A stretch of DNA of 64,000 nucleotides from Actinomadura nitritigenes (GTDB lineage Bacteria > Actinomycetota > Actinomycetes > Streptosporangiales > Streptosporangiaceae): the NCBI RefSeq assembly GCF_017573545.1, contig NZ_JAGEOK010000007.1, forward strand, positions 307,482-371,481, in the 5' to 3' direction. Below the pieces are notes generated by a model, which saw nothing but the letters and a program-made list of their open reading frames with translations, made no database searches and was not told where the DNA came from. The position numbers and the translations under genes are program-made. Of the stretch, positions 24,712 to 33,396 are shown piece after piece (positions within the stretch are counted from its first letter, which is position 1; each line of letters starts with the position of its first letter).

Positions 24712-26256
24712 ATGCTCAACCTGTCCGTGCTGCTGGAGGACGCCGCCAGGGAGACCCCCGACCGCGACGCCGTGGTCTTCGGCGACCTGCGGCTCTCGTA
24801 CTCCTTCGTCGACGCGGTCGCGAACCAGGTCGCGAACCTGCTGCGGTCGCGCGGCGTCCGCCCCGGCGACAAGGTGGCGCTGTCCAGCCCGAACCTGCCG
24901 TACTTCCCGATGGTGTACTTCGGGGCGCTCAAGGCCGGCGCGGTGGTCGTCCCGCTGAACGTGCTGCTCAAGCCGCGCGAGATCGCCTACCACCTGACCG
25001 ACTCCGAGGCGAAGGCGTTCTTCTGCTTCGAGGGGACGCCGCAGCTGCCGCTCGGCGAGACCGGCCACGCCGGGTTCGAGCAGGCCGAGGGCTGCGAGCA
25101 CTTCTTCCTGCTGCCGGCGAACCCCGCCGCGACCGAGTCGCCGATCGAGGGCGCCGAGCTGTTCTGGGCGGCGCTCGCCGGGCAGCCGGACGCGTTCGAC
25201 ACCGAGCGGACCGAGGGCACCGACACCGCGGTGATCATCTACACCAGCGGGACGACCGGGCAGCCGAAGGGCGCCGAGCTCACGCACGGCAACCTGCTGA
25301 TGAACGCGATGGTCGACGACACGCTGTTCGCGCGGACGCTGCACGACACGTCGCTGGTGACGCTGCCGCTGTTCCACATCTTCGGGCAGACGTGCGTGAT
25401 GAACGTCGGGCTCTACCGGCGCGGGACGCTCGTCATGCAGCCGCGGTTCGACGCCAAGGAGGCGGTCGCGCTGATGGTGAAGGAGAAGGTGAACATCTTC
25501 GCCGGCGTCCCGACCATGTACTGGGCGCTGCTGAGCGACGACACCTCCGCCGAGGACATCGCGACGATCCGGGAGAACCTGCGGGTCGCGGTGTCGGGCG
25601 GCGCGGCGCTGCCCATGGAGGTCATCAAGGGCGTCCGGGAGAAGTTCGGGATGAACGTCCTGGAGGGCTACGGGCTGTCGGAGACCTCCCCGGTCTGCTC
25701 GTTCAACCGGCCGGACCGGCCGACCAGGCCGGGCTCGATCGGGCTGCCGGTCTGGGGCGTGGAGATGAAGCTCGTCAACGACGAGTGGAAGGACGTCGAG
25801 GGCGAGGGGCCGGGCGAGATCGCCGTGCGCGGCCACAACATCATGAAGGGCTACTACAACCGGCCCGACGCGACCGCCGAGGCGATCAGGGACGGCTGGT
25901 TCCGCACCGGTGACGTCGCCCGCCGCGACGAGGACGGCTACTACTACATCATCGACCGCTCCAAGGACATGATCATCCGGGGCGGTTACAACGTGTACCC
26001 GCGGGAGCTGGAGGAGGTCCTGATGGCCCATCCGGACGTCTCGCTGGCCGCCGTGGTGGGCGTCCCGCACCCGAGCCACGGCGAGGAGGTCAAGGCGTAC
26101 GTGATCCGCAAGCCGGGCGCCACGGTCACCGAGGACGAGCTGGTCGCGTGGGGCAGGGAGCAGTTCGCCAACTACAAGTACCCCCGGATCGTGGAGTTCC
26201 GCGACGAGCTCCCGATGACCGCCACCGGCAAGATCCTCAAGCGCGAGCTCCGCTAG
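24712..26256 (+). CDS. Long-chain acyl-CoA synthetase (AMP-forming)
   Basis: A 514-residue enzyme that activates fatty acids to acyl-CoA via acyl-AMP. The phosphate loop IIYTSGTTGQPKGAEL lies near residues 178-193. EGYGLSETSPV (about 322-332), the hinge region DRSKDMIIRGGYNVYP (about 418-433) and the catalytic lysine in ATGKILKRELR at the C-terminus complete the family set. The ATG follows GAGGAG. It is the standard length for a FadD-type protein, and its whole C-terminal domain is present, unlike the truncated ligase at the window start. It is monocistronic, closed by a long hairpin. Confidence 0.93.
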   Translation: MLNLSVLLEDAARETPDRDAVVFGDLRLSYSFVDAVANQVANLLRSRGVRPGDKVALSSPNLPYFPMVYFGALKAGAVVVPLNVLLKPREIAYHLTDSEAKAFFCFEGTPQLPLGETGHAGFEQAEGCEHFFLLPANPAATESPIEGAELFWAALAGQPDAFDTERTEGTDTAVIIYTSGTTGQPKGAELTHGNLLMNAMVDDTLFARTLHDTSLVTLPLFHIFGQTCVMNVGLYRRGTLVMQPRFDAKEAVALMVKEKVNIFAGVPTMYWALLSDDTSAEDIATIRENLRVAVSGGAALPMEVIKGVREKFGMNVLEGYGLSETSPVCSFNRPDRPTRPGSIGLPVWGVEMKLVNDEWKDVEGEGPGEIAVRGHNIMKGYYNRPDATAEAIRDGWFRTGDVARRDEDGYYYIIDRSKDMIIRGGYNVYPRELEEVLMAHPDVSLAAVVGVPHPSHGEEVKAYVIRKPGATVTEDELVAWGREQFANYKYPRIVEFRDELPMTATGKILKRELR

Positions 26257-26269
26257 CCGGACGCGCCGG

Positions 26270-26321
26270 CGTGCGGCGGGCCGCGGTCATGAGGCGGCTC
26301 ATGACCGCGACTCGCCGCACG
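26270..26321. terminator. Long composite bidirectional terminator
   Basis: An inner perfect 12-bp stem (26282-26293 with 26298-26309, 4-nt loop) sits inside an outer perfect 9-bp stem (CGTGCGGCG at 26270 with its complement at 26313-26321), between the convergent acyl-CoA synthetase and XRE genes. Confidence 0.85.
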
Positions 26322-27164
26322 TCAGCGGGGGGTGAGGTCCTGGGTGCCGATGACGCGGAGCAGTTTCAGCGCCTCGTGCGACGGGGTGCCGGGCGCGGCG
26401 GTGTAGAGGACGACCTTCTGGTCCCGGTCCGGGACGACGAGGACGTCGCAGAACACTTCGAGGTCGCCGACGACCGGGTGCCGCATGCGTTTCGTGCTGC
26501 CGCGCCGCACCTCGATCTGGTGCCGGTCCCATAGCCGGCGGAACAGTTCGCTCTCGTCCATCAGCTCGCCGACGAGCGCCTTGATCCCTGGGTTGTGCGG
26601 ATAGCGCCCGGACGCCGCCCGCAGATCGGCGACGCTCTGCTGGGCGAACCTCCCGTATTCGCCGTCGTCCTCGATGAGGCAGGCGTCGGGGTGGAGGAAG
26701 AACGCCCGCACGAGGTTGCGTTCGCCCGGCGCGATCTTCGAGAAGTCGACGATGAGCGCCGCCGCCATGTCGTTCCAGGCGAGGACGTCGTATTTGGCGT
26801 CCAGGACGTAGGCGGGTGTGTCGTCGAGCCGTTCCAGCAGATGCAGGATGCCCGCGGGCACTTCCTGAGGAGGTCCCGGCGGCGGGCCGAGCTGTTCACC
26901 GGCGAGGTTGTACAGGTGGCTGCGCTCGTCGTCGGAGAGCCTCAGCGCGCGCGCCAGCGCCGAGAGGATCTGCCTGGACGGCCTCGGGCCGCGCCCCTGT
27001 TCCAGCCGGATGTAGTAGTCCACCGACATGCCTGCGAGGCGGGCGACCTCTTCCCGGCGCAGGCCCGGCGTCCTCCGGCGCGTCCCGGCCTGCAGCCCGA
27101 CGTCCGCAGGCTGCACGCGCGCGCGGCGGGAACGCAGGAACGCGGCCGTCGCCTTCCTGTTCAT
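26322..27164 (-). CDS. XRE-family regulator with MmyB-like ligand domain (copy 1)
   Basis: A 280-residue regulator. The N-terminal helix-turn-helix (about residues 30-85, LRREEVARLAGMSVDYYIRLEQGR) is followed by a MmyB-type PAS-like ligand-binding domain (about 105-275, PAYVLDAKYDVLAWN and LYTAAPGTPSHEAL). Such proteins usually control a divergent oxidoreductase; the SDR gene starting at 27278 is the evident target. The ATG at 27164 is used; an ATG at 27176 would add four residues, and neither has an ideal ribosome site. A paralogue with the same layout lies at 28061-28903. Confidence 0.9.
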   Translation of the reverse strand: MNRKATAAFLRSRRARVQPADVGLQAGTRRRTPGLRREEVARLAGMSVDYYIRLEQGRGPRPSRQILSALARALRLSDDERSHLYNLAGEQLGPPPGPPQEVPAGILHLLERLDDTPAYVLDAKYDVLAWNDMAAALIVDFSKIAPGERNLVRAFFLHPDACLIEDDGEYGRFAQQSVADLRAASGRYPHNPGIKALVGELMDESELFRRLWDRHQIEVRRGSTKRMRHPVVGDLEVFCDVLVVPDRDQKVVLYTAAPGTPSHEALKLLRVIGTQDLTPR

Positions 27165-27208
27165 GCCTCCCAGCATGGCGGACGGAACGGACGGACGGCC
27201 GTCCCCAA

Positions 27209-27245
27209 GGTGGTATCGCCGATCCCAGCTTCGAGCGGTCTCTCC
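27209..27245. promoter_or_regulatory. 37-bp promoter/operator block, copy 1
   Basis: The 37 bases from GGTGGTATCGCC to GGTCTCTCC, between the divergent XRE and SDR genes, are identical to 28948-28984 in the same position of the second divongon-like pair. The flanking bases are not conserved, so the block is under selection as the shared promoter and regulator site, or has been homogenised. Confidence 0.75.
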
Positions 27246-27277
27246 CACCGCGCACCCACCGCCGACAGCGTGGCCCC

Positions 27278-28021
27278 ATGAACACCACGCAGATCGCTCT
27301 CATCACCGGAGCCAACAAGGGGATCGGCTTGGAGACCGCCCGCCTCCTCGGCGAGAAGGGCATGACCGTGCTAATCGGCGCCCGCAACCCCGAACTCGGC
27401 GAGAAGGCCGCGGCCGTCCTGGCCGGCGAGGGCATCGACGCCCGCTTCGTCCGCATCGACGTCACCGGCACGGCGAGCGTCGAAGCCGCCGCAAGACGGA
27501 TCGACGAGGAGCACGGGCGGCTCGACGTCCTGGTGAACAACGCCGGCATCTCGCCGGCCTCCGCGTACGGTCCGCCGAGCGAGACCTCGCTCGGCGGGCT
27601 GCGCGAGACCTACGAGACCAACGTGTTCGGGGTCGTCGCCGTCACCAACGCGATGCTGCCCCTGCTGCGCCGCTCCCCCGCCGGCCGCATCGTCAACGTC
27701 TCCAGCGAACTCGGCTCGCTGACGCTGCTGACCGATCCGTCCAGCCCGTTCTTCCCGTTCAACCTGCTGGCGTACAACTCGTCGAAGACGGCGCTGAACG
27801 CCGTCACGATCGCCTACGCCAAGGAGCTGGCGGACACCGCGATCAAGGTGAACCTCGCCAACCCCGGCTACTGCGCCACCGACCTGAACGCGAACAGCGG
27901 GTTCCGCACGCCGGTGCAGGGCGCGGCGGAGGTCGTGCTGCTGGCGACGCTCGACGAGGACGGCCCGAACGGCGCCTTCCAGGGCGGCTCGGACGAGCCG
28001 GGCCGGCCCGTCCCCTGGTGA
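27278..28021 (+). CDS. Short-chain dehydrogenase/reductase (copy 1 of duplicated pair)
   Basis: A 247-residue classical SDR. The NAD(P) motif is TGANKGIG (residues 9-16), followed by NNAGI, the catalytic Ser in NVSSELGS and the YxxxK motif as YNSSK. The basic residue at the end of beta-2 (IGARN) favours NADP. It closely resembles carbonyl reductase-like SDRs of actinomycetes. It is highly similar to the SDR at 29017-29757, including an identical stretch from AMLPLLRRSPAG to ELGSLTL. It diverges from XRE copy 1 and is probably induced by the ligand that regulator senses. Confidence 0.92.
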   Translation: MNTTQIALITGANKGIGLETARLLGEKGMTVLIGARNPELGEKAAAVLAGEGIDARFVRIDVTGTASVEAAARRIDEEHGRLDVLVNNAGISPASAYGPPSETSLGGLRETYETNVFGVVAVTNAMLPLLRRSPAGRIVNVSSELGSLTLLTDPSSPFFPFNLLAYNSSKTALNAVTIAYAKELADTAIKVNLANPGYCATDLNANSGFRTPVQGAAEVVLLATLDEDGPNGAFQGGSDEPGRPVPW

Positions 28022-28027
28022 CCCGCT

Positions 28028-28055
28028 CGCGCGCCAGGCCGGGGCCCGGCGCGCG
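28028..28055. terminator. Hairpin between SDR copy 1 and XRE copy 2
   Basis: A perfect 8-bp stem (CGCGCGCC at 28028-28035 with its complement at 28048-28055) in the 39-bp gap between converging genes. Confidence 0.6.
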
Positions 28056-28060
28056 GCGGT

Positions 28061-28903
28061 TCAGCGTGCGGCGAGCGCGTCCCTGCCGGCCTCGCGCAGC
28101 GTCTTGAGGGCTTCGTGCGACGGCGTGCCGGGCGTGGTGGTGTAGAGGACCACGCGCTGGTCGCGTTCCGGCACGTACAGGACGTCGCAGTGCAGCTCCA
28201 GCGGCCCGACCACCGGATGGATCATGCGTTTGCGGCTGCTGCGCCTGATGCCGACCTCGCCCGAGTCCCACAGGCGGGCGAACAGCGGGCTGCGCGCGGA
28301 CACCTCGGCCACCAGCTCGGCGATGCCGGCGTCGCCCGGGTAGCGGCCGGCGGCGGCGCGCAGGTCCGCGACCGAGTCGCCCGCCAGTTCCGCCACGTAC
28401 TCGTCGGTGTCGTACCGGTCGGCGACCGGGCCGGTGAACAGCCACCGGATCACGTTGCGGTCCTTGGGCGGCAGTGCGGCGAAGTCCGTCATCAGCGCCG
28501 CGGCCAGCGGGTTCCAGGCGAGGATGTCGTGGCGGGCGTTCAGCACGTAGGCGGGCGTGTCGTCGAGCCGTTCCAGCAGGTGCAGGATGCCGGGCGGGAC
28601 GTCCCGGGACGGTCCGGCCGGAAGTTCCGGCGCCTCGCCCGCCAGGTGGTAGAGGTGGCCGCGCTCGTCATCGGTGAGCCTCAGCGCGCGCGCCAGCGCG
28701 GCGAGGATCTGCCTGGACGGACGTGGGCCTCGCCCCTGTTCCAGCCGGATGTAGTAGTCCACCGACATGCCGGCCAGTTGGGCAACCTCCTCGCGGCGCA
28801 GGCCCGGCGTCCGCCGCCGCGTTCCCGCCTTCAGCCCGACGTCCTCGGGCCGTACGCGGGCCCGGCGCGAGCGTAGGAACGCGGCCAACTCCTGCCTGTC
28901 CAT
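28061..28903 (-). CDS. XRE-family regulator with MmyB-like ligand domain (copy 2)
   Basis: A 280-residue paralogue of the regulator at 26322, with the same helix-turn-helix (LRREEVAQLAGMSVDYYIRLEQGR) and the same MmyB-type domain. The two are the same length from the equivalent start and differ mostly in the ligand domain (for example FTGPVADRYDTDEYVAEL here against FLHPDACLIEDDGEYGRF there), which suggests changed ligand specificity with retained DNA recognition. An ATG at 28915 would add four residues. Confidence 0.9.
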   Translation of the reverse strand: MDRQELAAFLRSRRARVRPEDVGLKAGTRRRTPGLRREEVAQLAGMSVDYYIRLEQGRGPRPSRQILAALARALRLTDDERGHLYHLAGEAPELPAGPSRDVPPGILHLLERLDDTPAYVLNARHDILAWNPLAAALMTDFAALPPKDRNVIRWLFTGPVADRYDTDEYVAELAGDSVADLRAAAGRYPGDAGIAELVAEVSARSPLFARLWDSGEVGIRRSSRKRMIHPVVGPLELHCDVLYVPERDQRVVLYTTTPGTPSHEALKTLREAGRDALAAR

Positions 28904-28947
28904 ACGTTCCAGCATGGCCGATGCCGCCGAGGGGCCGCCACGCGGAG

Positions 28948-28984
28948 GGTGGTATCGCCGATCCCAGCTTCGAGCGGTCTCTCC
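28948..28984. promoter_or_regulatory. 37-bp promoter/operator block, copy 2
   Basis: Identical in all 37 bases to 27209-27245 and in the same place relative to its XRE and SDR genes. Because both XRE proteins have near-identical recognition helices, each probably binds both blocks. Confidence 0.75.
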
Positions 28985-29016
28985 TCGCGCGCGCCCAGCG
29001 GTAACAAGCTGAGGAC

Positions 29017-29757
29017 ATGACCACTGCACAGATCGCGCTCATCACCGGCGCCAACAAGGGAATCGGATTCGAGACGGCGCGCATCCTCGGCTCCGGCGGC
29101 AGGACGGTGCTGATCGGCGCGCGTTCCGAGGAACTCGGGGAGAAGGCCGCGGCAGAACTGGCCGGCGAGGGCATCGACGCGCGGTTCGTCCGCATCGACG
29201 TCACCGACGAGGCCACCGTCACGGCCGCGGCCGACCGGATCGGCGCCGAGCACGGACGGCTGGACATCCTCGTCAACAACGCCGGGATCACCTCGACGGA
29301 CGCCTCCGACCTCGGCCGCTCCACCCCGCCGAGCCGGACGGCGGTCGCGCAGGTCCGGGAGACGTTCGAGACGAACGTGTTCGGCGTCGTCGCCGTCACC
29401 AACGCGATGCTCCCGCTGCTGCGCCGCTCCCCCGCCGGCCGCATCGTCAACGTCTCCAGCGAACTCGGCTCGCTGACGCTGCACAGCGACCCGTCGGCCC
29501 CCGTGAACCGCGTCAACCTGCTTCCCTACAACGCGTCCAAGTCGGCGCTGAACGCGGTCACGGTCGCCTACGCCAAGGAATTGGCCGGCACCCCGGTCAC
29601 CGTGGTCGCGGCCGCGCCCGGATACTGCGCCACGGACCTGAACGGGCACACCGGCCCCCGCACCCCGGCCCAGGGCGCGGCCGTGATCGCCGCGGCGGCG
29701 ACCGGCGGCGCCGCGAACGGCGCGTTCGTCGCCGAGGACGGCCCGGTGCCCTGGTAA
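29017..29757 (+). CDS. Short-chain dehydrogenase/reductase (copy 2 of duplicated pair)
   Basis: A 246-residue SDR with TGANKGIG, NNAGI, NVSSELGS and YNASK motifs. It differs from copy 1 mainly in the loop after NNAGI (TSTDASDLGRSTPPSR) and at the C-terminus, the regions that shape the substrate pocket. It ends 7 bp from the convergent glycosyltransferase gene with no hairpin in between, so the two transcripts may overlap. Confidence 0.92.
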   Translation: MTTAQIALITGANKGIGFETARILGSGGRTVLIGARSEELGEKAAAELAGEGIDARFVRIDVTDEATVTAAADRIGAEHGRLDILVNNAGITSTDASDLGRSTPPSRTAVAQVRETFETNVFGVVAVTNAMLPLLRRSPAGRIVNVSSELGSLTLHSDPSAPVNRVNLLPYNASKSALNAVTVAYAKELAGTPVTVVAAAPGYCATDLNGHTGPRTPAQGAAVIAAAATGGAANGAFVAEDGPVPW

Positions 29758-29764
29758 GGGTGGG

Positions 29765-31759
29765 TCAGAAAAGGATGTGCTCCTTGGGCAGGCCGTAGAA
29801 CACCAGCCTGCCGGAGTCGAGGAGTTCGAGGTCGGTGGGCCGCCAGGTGTGGCGGGTGGCGTCCGCGTGCCGGACGGTGACGAACGAGAACCGGTCGGCC
29901 GCGTACACCCGGACCCCGTCCGCGCGCAGCCGCCGGAACAGGTCGGTGTCCTCGCCGCATCCTCGGTCGGCGAACCGGTACGTGCGCATCAGGTCGCTGT
30001 CGCCCAGCAGCGCCCCGCCGCGCACCACGTCCACATAGCGGTGCTCGTGCTCGGGGTAGCGCAGCACGGTCGCGTTCATGGACTCCAGCAGCGCGTAGTG
30101 GGCGAGCTTCCCGACGACGCCGGCGTCCGTGTAGGAGAAGGCGGGAACCAGGTCGGACACGTAGTGCGGCCCGTACAGCTCGTCGTCGTCGATCTTGCCG
30201 ATGTACGCGCCGTCGGCGGCCTCTATGCCGAGGTTGAGGCACTCCCCCAGGGACAGCGACGCGTCGGCACCGCGGACGACGACGTCGTCGATCCCCGCGG
30301 CGATCGCCCGCTTCTCCACGTCCCGGGGGTCGACGTCGAGGCGGTGCAGGATGAGCACGAGCTGCAGGGGCCGCCAGGTCTGCGCCGCGATCTGCTCGAT
30401 CGAGGAGGCGATCTGCTCGGCCCGGCACGTGGACAGCACGAGCGACACCGTCGGCGGCGGCGCGGGCGCGGGCCCGGCGCCGAGGCGTTCCAGAAGGGAG
30501 TCGACCCGATGCCGGTAGGTGTGCCGGGCGTGCACGCGGCGCAGCGCCAGATGCGCCTGCCGGTCGCGTAGCTCCGGGGCCCGCAGGAGCGCGCGCAGGC
30601 TGCGCTGGGCCGCCTTGGTGTCCTCCGCCGCCGGGCCGAACAGCGGGCTCGCGTCCGCCCGGTGGTGGATGACGGGGACGCCCTCCGCCGCCGCCTCGAA
30701 CGCCAGGCGGGGGGCGGGCGCGATGAGCACGCGGAACCGCTTGCGGATCGCGATGGCCTCCGCGTACGGGCGCGGGGGCGCCACCCGCTGCCGGTACAGG
30801 CGGGGGAAGCCGGTGGCGAAGAAGTGGGCGCCGAGCCGGGGCGCGGGCGCGATGAGCGGTTCCGCGGCCTGGTCGTACTCCCCCTCGTACAGCAGCGGGT
30901 AGCGGCCGTGGTCCTGGACGCGCGTCGGGTTGTGCAGGCGGGGCTGCGCGGCGAACGGCAGGTGGTGGACGCGGTCGTGGCCGAGGCTCCGCCGGTGCTC
31001 CGGCACCGCCGCCGCGTCCACGGTGAAGACGTGGTCGAAGTGCCCGGCGTCGTCGCCGAGACCGGCGCCGGTGTCCCAGTAGGCGGTCGGGACGCCGTGC
31101 TCCCGGCACCACTCCGCCATCTCCGCGACGGGCAGGGCCGTCGGGACCGACTCCACGAGCAGCAGCCCCGGCCGCCGCTCCTCGAACGCCTCCCGCCAGC
31201 CGCCGGACGCGGTGACCTGCGTCCACTCGTAGCGGAGGTTCGCCTCCAGGACGGGGCCGAGGACGACGGCCGCGACGAGGCCGGGCCGGTTCACCGGGCC
31301 GTCCGGCGCCGCGGGCGGTGTCACCTCGATCGGCTCGGTCTCGGCCACGAGGACGTCGGGACGGCGGGTCCGCGCGGGCTCCCCGGGGGGCGCGGGCGGC
31401 GGTGGCAGGGGGCGCAGCGCCTCCCGGACGCGCTGGTACGAGCCCGGCGCCGCCGGGTGGCCGCGCAGCGCGGTCAGCGCCGGCCCGAGCCGCGACCAGC
31501 GCCGCGTCCGCAGCGCCTCGGTCTCCCACTCGGCCCGCTCGGCGCGGTGCTCGGCGAGGGCCCGGCGGCGGTCGAGGTCGCCGATCCGCCGGGCCGCCTC
31601 GTTGAGCGCGCCGATCAGCCGCCCGATCTGCTCGTCCCGGTCGGCCCGCTCGCGCTCCAGCTCGGCGAGCCGCAGCCGGACGGCCGCGTTGTCGGCGGCG
31701 AGCCGGTCGCCCCGTTCCCGGGCCACGCGCGGCTCGGCGGTCGGGTCGGTCTCGGGCAC
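29765..31759 (-). CDS. Two-domain glycosyltransferase with N-terminal coiled coil
   Basis: A 664-residue cytoplasmic protein in three parts. Residues about 8-85 are a charged heptad-rich coiled coil (ERERADRDEQIGRL region). Residues about 140-440 resemble CgeB/spore-type GT4 glycosyltransferases (LLLVESVPTA, AYWDTGAG, LFFAT-like GAHFFATGFPRLY, EGVPVIHHR). Residues about 445-660 are a GT2 fold with the DxD-like KIDDDELYG and a late CGEDTDLFRRL. Such proteins build cell-surface glycans. The start is GTG at 31759 with GGGAG before it; an in-frame ATG at 31861 would add 34 residues with no ribosome site. It is monocistronic. Confidence 0.8.
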   Translation of the reverse strand: MPETDPTAEPRVARERGDRLAADNAAVRLRLAELERERADRDEQIGRLIGALNEAARRIGDLDRRRALAEHRAERAEWETEALRTRRWSRLGPALTALRGHPAAPGSYQRVREALRPLPPPPAPPGEPARTRRPDVLVAETEPIEVTPPAAPDGPVNRPGLVAAVVLGPVLEANLRYEWTQVTASGGWREAFEERRPGLLLVESVPTALPVAEMAEWCREHGVPTAYWDTGAGLGDDAGHFDHVFTVDAAAVPEHRRSLGHDRVHHLPFAAQPRLHNPTRVQDHGRYPLLYEGEYDQAAEPLIAPAPRLGAHFFATGFPRLYRQRVAPPRPYAEAIAIRKRFRVLIAPAPRLAFEAAAEGVPVIHHRADASPLFGPAAEDTKAAQRSLRALLRAPELRDRQAHLALRRVHARHTYRHRVDSLLERLGAGPAPAPPPTVSLVLSTCRAEQIASSIEQIAAQTWRPLQLVLILHRLDVDPRDVEKRAIAAGIDDVVVRGADASLSLGECLNLGIEAADGAYIGKIDDDELYGPHYVSDLVPAFSYTDAGVVGKLAHYALLESMNATVLRYPEHEHRYVDVVRGGALLGDSDLMRTYRFADRGCGEDTDLFRRLRADGVRVYAADRFSFVTVRHADATRHTWRPTDLELLDSGRLVFYGLPKEHILF

Positions 31760-31893
31760 GGGCGCTCCCGGAACGTGCGGAACAGGGCTTCTTCGCACGT
31801 TAACCGGGCCGGGCCCCGGGCCGGCCGGGCGCCACGCAACGTTCACCGAGCCGTCGACCATCGGTTGCCGTGATCCTGGACAAAGCCGCCGAA

Positions 31894-31917
31894 GCGCCCG
31901 GCGGGTCCGCCGGGCGC
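31894..31917 (-). terminator. Hairpin downstream of P450 gene
   Basis: A perfect inverted repeat GCGCCCGGCGG (31894-31904) with its complement at 31907-31917, nine bases after the P450 stop. Confidence 0.7.
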
Positions 31918-31925
31918 GGCTCCGG

Positions 31926-33170
31926 TCAGATCGTGTACGGCAGTCGCTTGATCCCGTTGATGAAGTTGGACTCCAGCCGGTCGGGCTCCCCGGCCTTGAT
32001 CGCGGGGACCTTGGCGAGCAGCTCGCGGAACATCACGGTGATCTCCCGCCGCGCGAGGTGGGCGCCGAGGCAGAAGTGCGGGCCGGGTCCGCCGAACCCG
32101 ACGTGCGGGTTGGGATCGCGCAGGATGTCGAACCTCTCCGGGTCGGTGAAGACCGACTCGTCCCGGTTCGCCGACCAGTAGTAGAGGACGAGCTTGTCGC
32201 CCTCCTTGATCTCGTGGCCGTTCAGCGTGGTGTCGCGGGTCGCGGTGCGGCGCATCCAGATGACCGGCGACACGTACCGGACGATCTCCTCGACGGCGCC
32301 CGCGATCCGGCCCTCGAAGTCCTCGGTGAGCAGGGCGCGCTGGTCGGGGTTGCGGGTGAGCAGGTCGAGCCCGTGCGCGATCGCGTTGCGGGTCGTCTCG
32401 TTCCCGGCGACGACGAGCAGGATGAAGAACGAGCCCAGCTCCTGGTCGGTCAGCGACTCGCCGTCGATGTTGGCGTTGACCAGCGCGGACGTGAGGTCGT
32501 CGGTGGGGTCGACGCGGCGCTGCCTGCCGAGCTCCTCGACCAGGCCGCGCAGCGTCTCGCCCGCGTTCAGCAGCGCGAGGGCGAGCTGCTCGGGGTCGCC
32601 GGCGGGGACGAACTCGGCGTCGTTCCCGGCGAGGATGACGTTGGTCGCGTCGAGGACGGTCTGGTACTGGTCCTCCGCGATGCCCATCATGTCGCAGATG
32701 ATCTTCAGGGGCAGCCGGGCGGCCACGTCCGCGACGAAGTCGCCGCTGCCGCCGCCCGCGGCGACGCTCCCGACGATCTCGGCGGCGACCGCCTCGACGC
32801 GGTCCTCGAACCGCTGGATCATCCGCGGCGAGAACGCCCGGGACACGATCCGGCGGATCTTGGCGTGCCGGGGGTCGTCCATGCTGATCATCGAGCCGAA
32901 GTACTCGTGCATGTCGCCCGGCATGTCCGGGATGCTGATCGCGCCGCGGCCCGAGCAGAAGTCCTGCGGGCGGCGGGACGCCTCGACGACGTCGGCGTGC
33001 CGGGTGAGGGCGTAGTACCCCGGCCCCTGCGGCGCGATGATGATGTCGGGCTCCTCGAACTTGACGAGTTCGGGATGCCACCGGAGCGTCTTGAACGCCT
33101 CGTGCCGCTGGTCGTGCGGGCGGCGCCAGAACTCCCAGTCCGTCAGGTTGATGTCCTCGACCTTGAGCAC
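31926..33170 (-). CDS. Cytochrome P450 monooxygenase
   Basis: A 414-residue soluble bacterial P450. The oxygen-activation motif AGNETT is at 255-260, the ExxR motif at Glu295-Arg298, and the heme loop FGGPGPHFCLGAHLAR with the cysteine ligand at Cys367. The overall sequence recalls the CYP125/CYP142/CYP51-neighbour group of actinobacterial steroid and fatty-acid P450s (for example SRAFSPRMI and WMRRTATRDTTLNG), so a hydrophobic sterol- or lipid-like substrate is plausible. No ferredoxin gene is adjacent, so the redox partner is elsewhere. A promoter-proximal inverted repeat at 33201-33225 may be its operator. Confidence 0.93.
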   Translation of the reverse strand: MLKVEDINLTDWEFWRRPHDQRHEAFKTLRWHPELVKFEEPDIIIAPQGPGYYALTRHADVVEASRRPQDFCSGRGAISIPDMPGDMHEYFGSMISMDDPRHAKIRRIVSRAFSPRMIQRFEDRVEAVAAEIVGSVAAGGGSGDFVADVAARLPLKIICDMMGIAEDQYQTVLDATNVILAGNDAEFVPAGDPEQLALALLNAGETLRGLVEELGRQRRVDPTDDLTSALVNANIDGESLTDQELGSFFILLVVAGNETTRNAIAHGLDLLTRNPDQRALLTEDFEGRIAGAVEEIVRYVSPVIWMRRTATRDTTLNGHEIKEGDKLVLYYWSANRDESVFTDPERFDILRDPNPHVGFGGPGPHFCLGAHLARREITVMFRELLAKVPAIKAGEPDRLESNFINGIKRLPYTI

Positions 33171-33200
33171 GTGCTATCACCTCGTCCGAACGTGATTCGG

Positions 33201-33225
33201 TTTACATGCACTGTCTCAAAGTAAA
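33201..33225 (-). promoter_or_regulatory. Inverted repeat upstream of P450
   Basis: TTTAC and GTAAA half-sites separated by 15 bases, 31 bases before the P450 start, in an AT-rich patch. The motif ATGTAAAC recurs upstream of the neighbouring aminotransferase (about 34870), which hints at a shared regulator. Confidence 0.35.
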
Positions 33226-33339
33226 GTGCGCGACCGACACCGGACGGCGCGGTGACCCGCGTCACACCGCGGTCCGAGCCTAGACCGTTCCGGACGGCTC
33301 CGGGGCGGTTCCGCACGTTCGAGGTGGATCGTTCCGCCT

Positions 33340-33391
33340 CCGGACGCGCCCTCCCCGCCCCCGGGCACGGGCGCGGGGAGGGCGCGTCCGG
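33340..33391 (-). terminator. Strong terminator after class III aminotransferase
   Basis: A perfect 19-bp stem (33340-33358 with 33373-33391) and a 14-nt loop, five bases past the aminotransferase stop. It also isolates the P450 promoter from read-through. Confidence 0.85.
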
Positions 33392-33396
33392 ACGGG

